Below, in pieces: positions 5,140-5,740 of a stretch of DNA of 5,740 bases. The notes under the pieces are model-generated. The model had not been told where the DNA came from. It made no database searches and was given only the letters and a program-made list of their open reading frames with translations. The translations under genes were made by a program, and so were the position numbers. Where the stretch lies: contig QHRI01000191.1 in the NCBI GenBank assembly GCA_003221375.1, positions 1-5,740 on the forward strand. Direction: 5' to 3'. Origin of the DNA: Verrucomicrobiota bacterium. Lineage in GTDB: Bacteria; Verrucomicrobiota; Verrucomicrobiia; Chthoniobacterales; UBA10450. The stretch's first letter is position 1. Every line of letters starts with the position of its first letter.

Positions 5140-5740
5140 TCATTCTCTCGGTCCCAGGAACAAGCCGCCGTTGACCTCTAAAGTCTGGCCGGTAATCCAT
5201 CGCCCATCGTCTGAGGCTAGGAACGCGACTGCGTCAGCAATGTCGGTTGGACGTCCGGGACGCCCGAGCGCTGTCATTCTCGTAACACGCTCGACTGCTT
5301 TCACGTCTTTGTCCCGAATAGAAGGATTCATGTCTGTGTCGGTAATGCCGGGAGAAATTGTGTTCACGGTAATGTTGCAAGAACCTAACGAGTTCGCCAA
5401 CGATCGGCTCAGCACGTTGAGCGCACCCTTCGTCATCGAATAAACAGTCGCCGGTGTTGCAAACCAGGTGACTCCCGAGGAAATGTTGATGATCCGTCCG
5501 CCGTCCGTCATAAGCGGAATCGCGCGCTGAGTGATGAAGAAGGGTGCACGCACGTTGATCGCGAAAATGCGGTCGAATTCCTCAGGGGTCGTTTGATCAA
5601 GCGCTATCTGAGGAGCTACAGCTGCGTTGTTTACCAGGATGTCCAACTGAGGACCGGTTAACCCTTTCTCGAGTTTGCTGAATAGCGTCTCGATGTCTCC
5701 GTCCACACCAAGCTCCGCCTTCACGAGGAATGCTTGCCCG
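5140..5740 (-). CDS. Short-chain dehydrogenase/reductase, N-terminus cut by right window edge
   Basis: About 199 residues are visible and the frame stays open to the right edge, so the Rossmann TGxxxGIG motif (some 40-50 residues) lies outside. The GTG at 5724 is an internal Val, not a start: preceding residues GQAFLV belong to the same conserved strand. Seen in order are LVNNAA (codons about 5634-5620), the catalytic Asn in INV, IINISS with the catalytic Ser, Y-S-M-T-K (Tyr codon 5442-5440, Lys 5430-5428), ISPG, and the C-terminal GRPTDIADAVAFLASD...ITGQTLEVNGG of classical FabG-like SDRs. The enzyme should be an NAD(P)(H)-dependent oxidoreductase; the substrate cannot be read from this part. 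It ends 91 bases before the GFA gene on the same strand, so co-transcription is possible but not shown. Confidence 0.93.
   Translation of the reverse strand, partial: GQAFLVKAELGVDGDIETLFSKLEKGLTGPQLDILVNNAAVAPQIALDQTTPEEFDRIFAINVRAPFFITQRAIPLMTDGGRIINISSGVTWFATPATVYSMTKGALNVLSRSLANSLGSCNITVNTISPGITDTDMNPSIRDKDVKAVERVTRMTALGRPGRPTDIADAVAFLASDDGRWITGQTLEVNGGLFLGPRE

Noticed and set aside
5722..5724. GTG as start of the SDR gene
   Set aside because: The frame continues upstream with conserved SDR sequence to the window edge, so the gene is truncated by the edge rather than starting here.
1..5740. Defence island, prophage, CRISPR or secretion system
   Set aside because: Both strands were read for such genes and spacer-repeat arrays; none were seen.

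Overview
The window is bacterial chromosomal DNA of moderate GC content. It holds nine complete or nearly complete genes and one gene cut at each edge, all on the minus strand, so transcription runs from high to low coordinates. Most products are small stand-alone domains (NTF2/SnoaL, VOC, DUF1801, GFA, an Asp-box propeller, a MoaD/ThiS-like protein, a small alpha/beta hydrolase). Such sets are common in soil Verrucomicrobia and Acidobacteria. That affiliation is an impression from gene content and spacer repeats; no rRNA or other marker is present. There is no sign of phage, CRISPR, an insertion sequence or a known defence system.

In transcription order: an SDR oxidoreductase cut at its N-terminus by the right edge (5140-5740), a GFA/CENP-V-type zinc protein (4614-5048), a spacer with outward-facing AATTNGTG decamers (4538-4613), a GHSLGG alpha/beta hydrolase (3938-4510) and a short spacer with a small hairpin. 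A compact five-gene cluster follows: VOC protein (3369-3857), DUF1801 protein (2986-3372), SnoaL-like protein (2628-2978), Asp-box propeller (1443-2609) and MoaD/ThiS-like protein with a Gly-Gly tail (1150-1446). Its stop/start overlaps (ATGA, GTGA) and gaps of 18 nt or less imply one mRNA with translational coupling. A palindromic spacer (1089-1140) separates it from a second SnoaL-like gene with a strong ribosome binding site (630-1010).

The left edge carries the first 115 codons of a ChaA-type cation/proton antiporter (1-345). It is recognised by the GEPYGTL motif and three hydrophobic segments. Upstream of it, 346-509 is unusually rich in inverted repeats. There is a 7-bp stem whose loop is complementary (8 bp) to a flanking segment, which makes a potential H-type pseudoknot. 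A 12-bp hairpin lies next to the start codon, and there are two mutually exclusive hairpins beside T tracts. This is the best candidate for undescribed biology here, possibly a cis-regulatory RNA for the antiporter. No ligand class was recognised and conservation could not be tested.

Functionally the window looks like general housekeeping, stress and detoxification material rather than one pathway. The most coherent unit is the propeller/MoaD-like pair, which is translationally coupled and lacks any visible E1-like activating enzyme or molybdopterin synthase partner.
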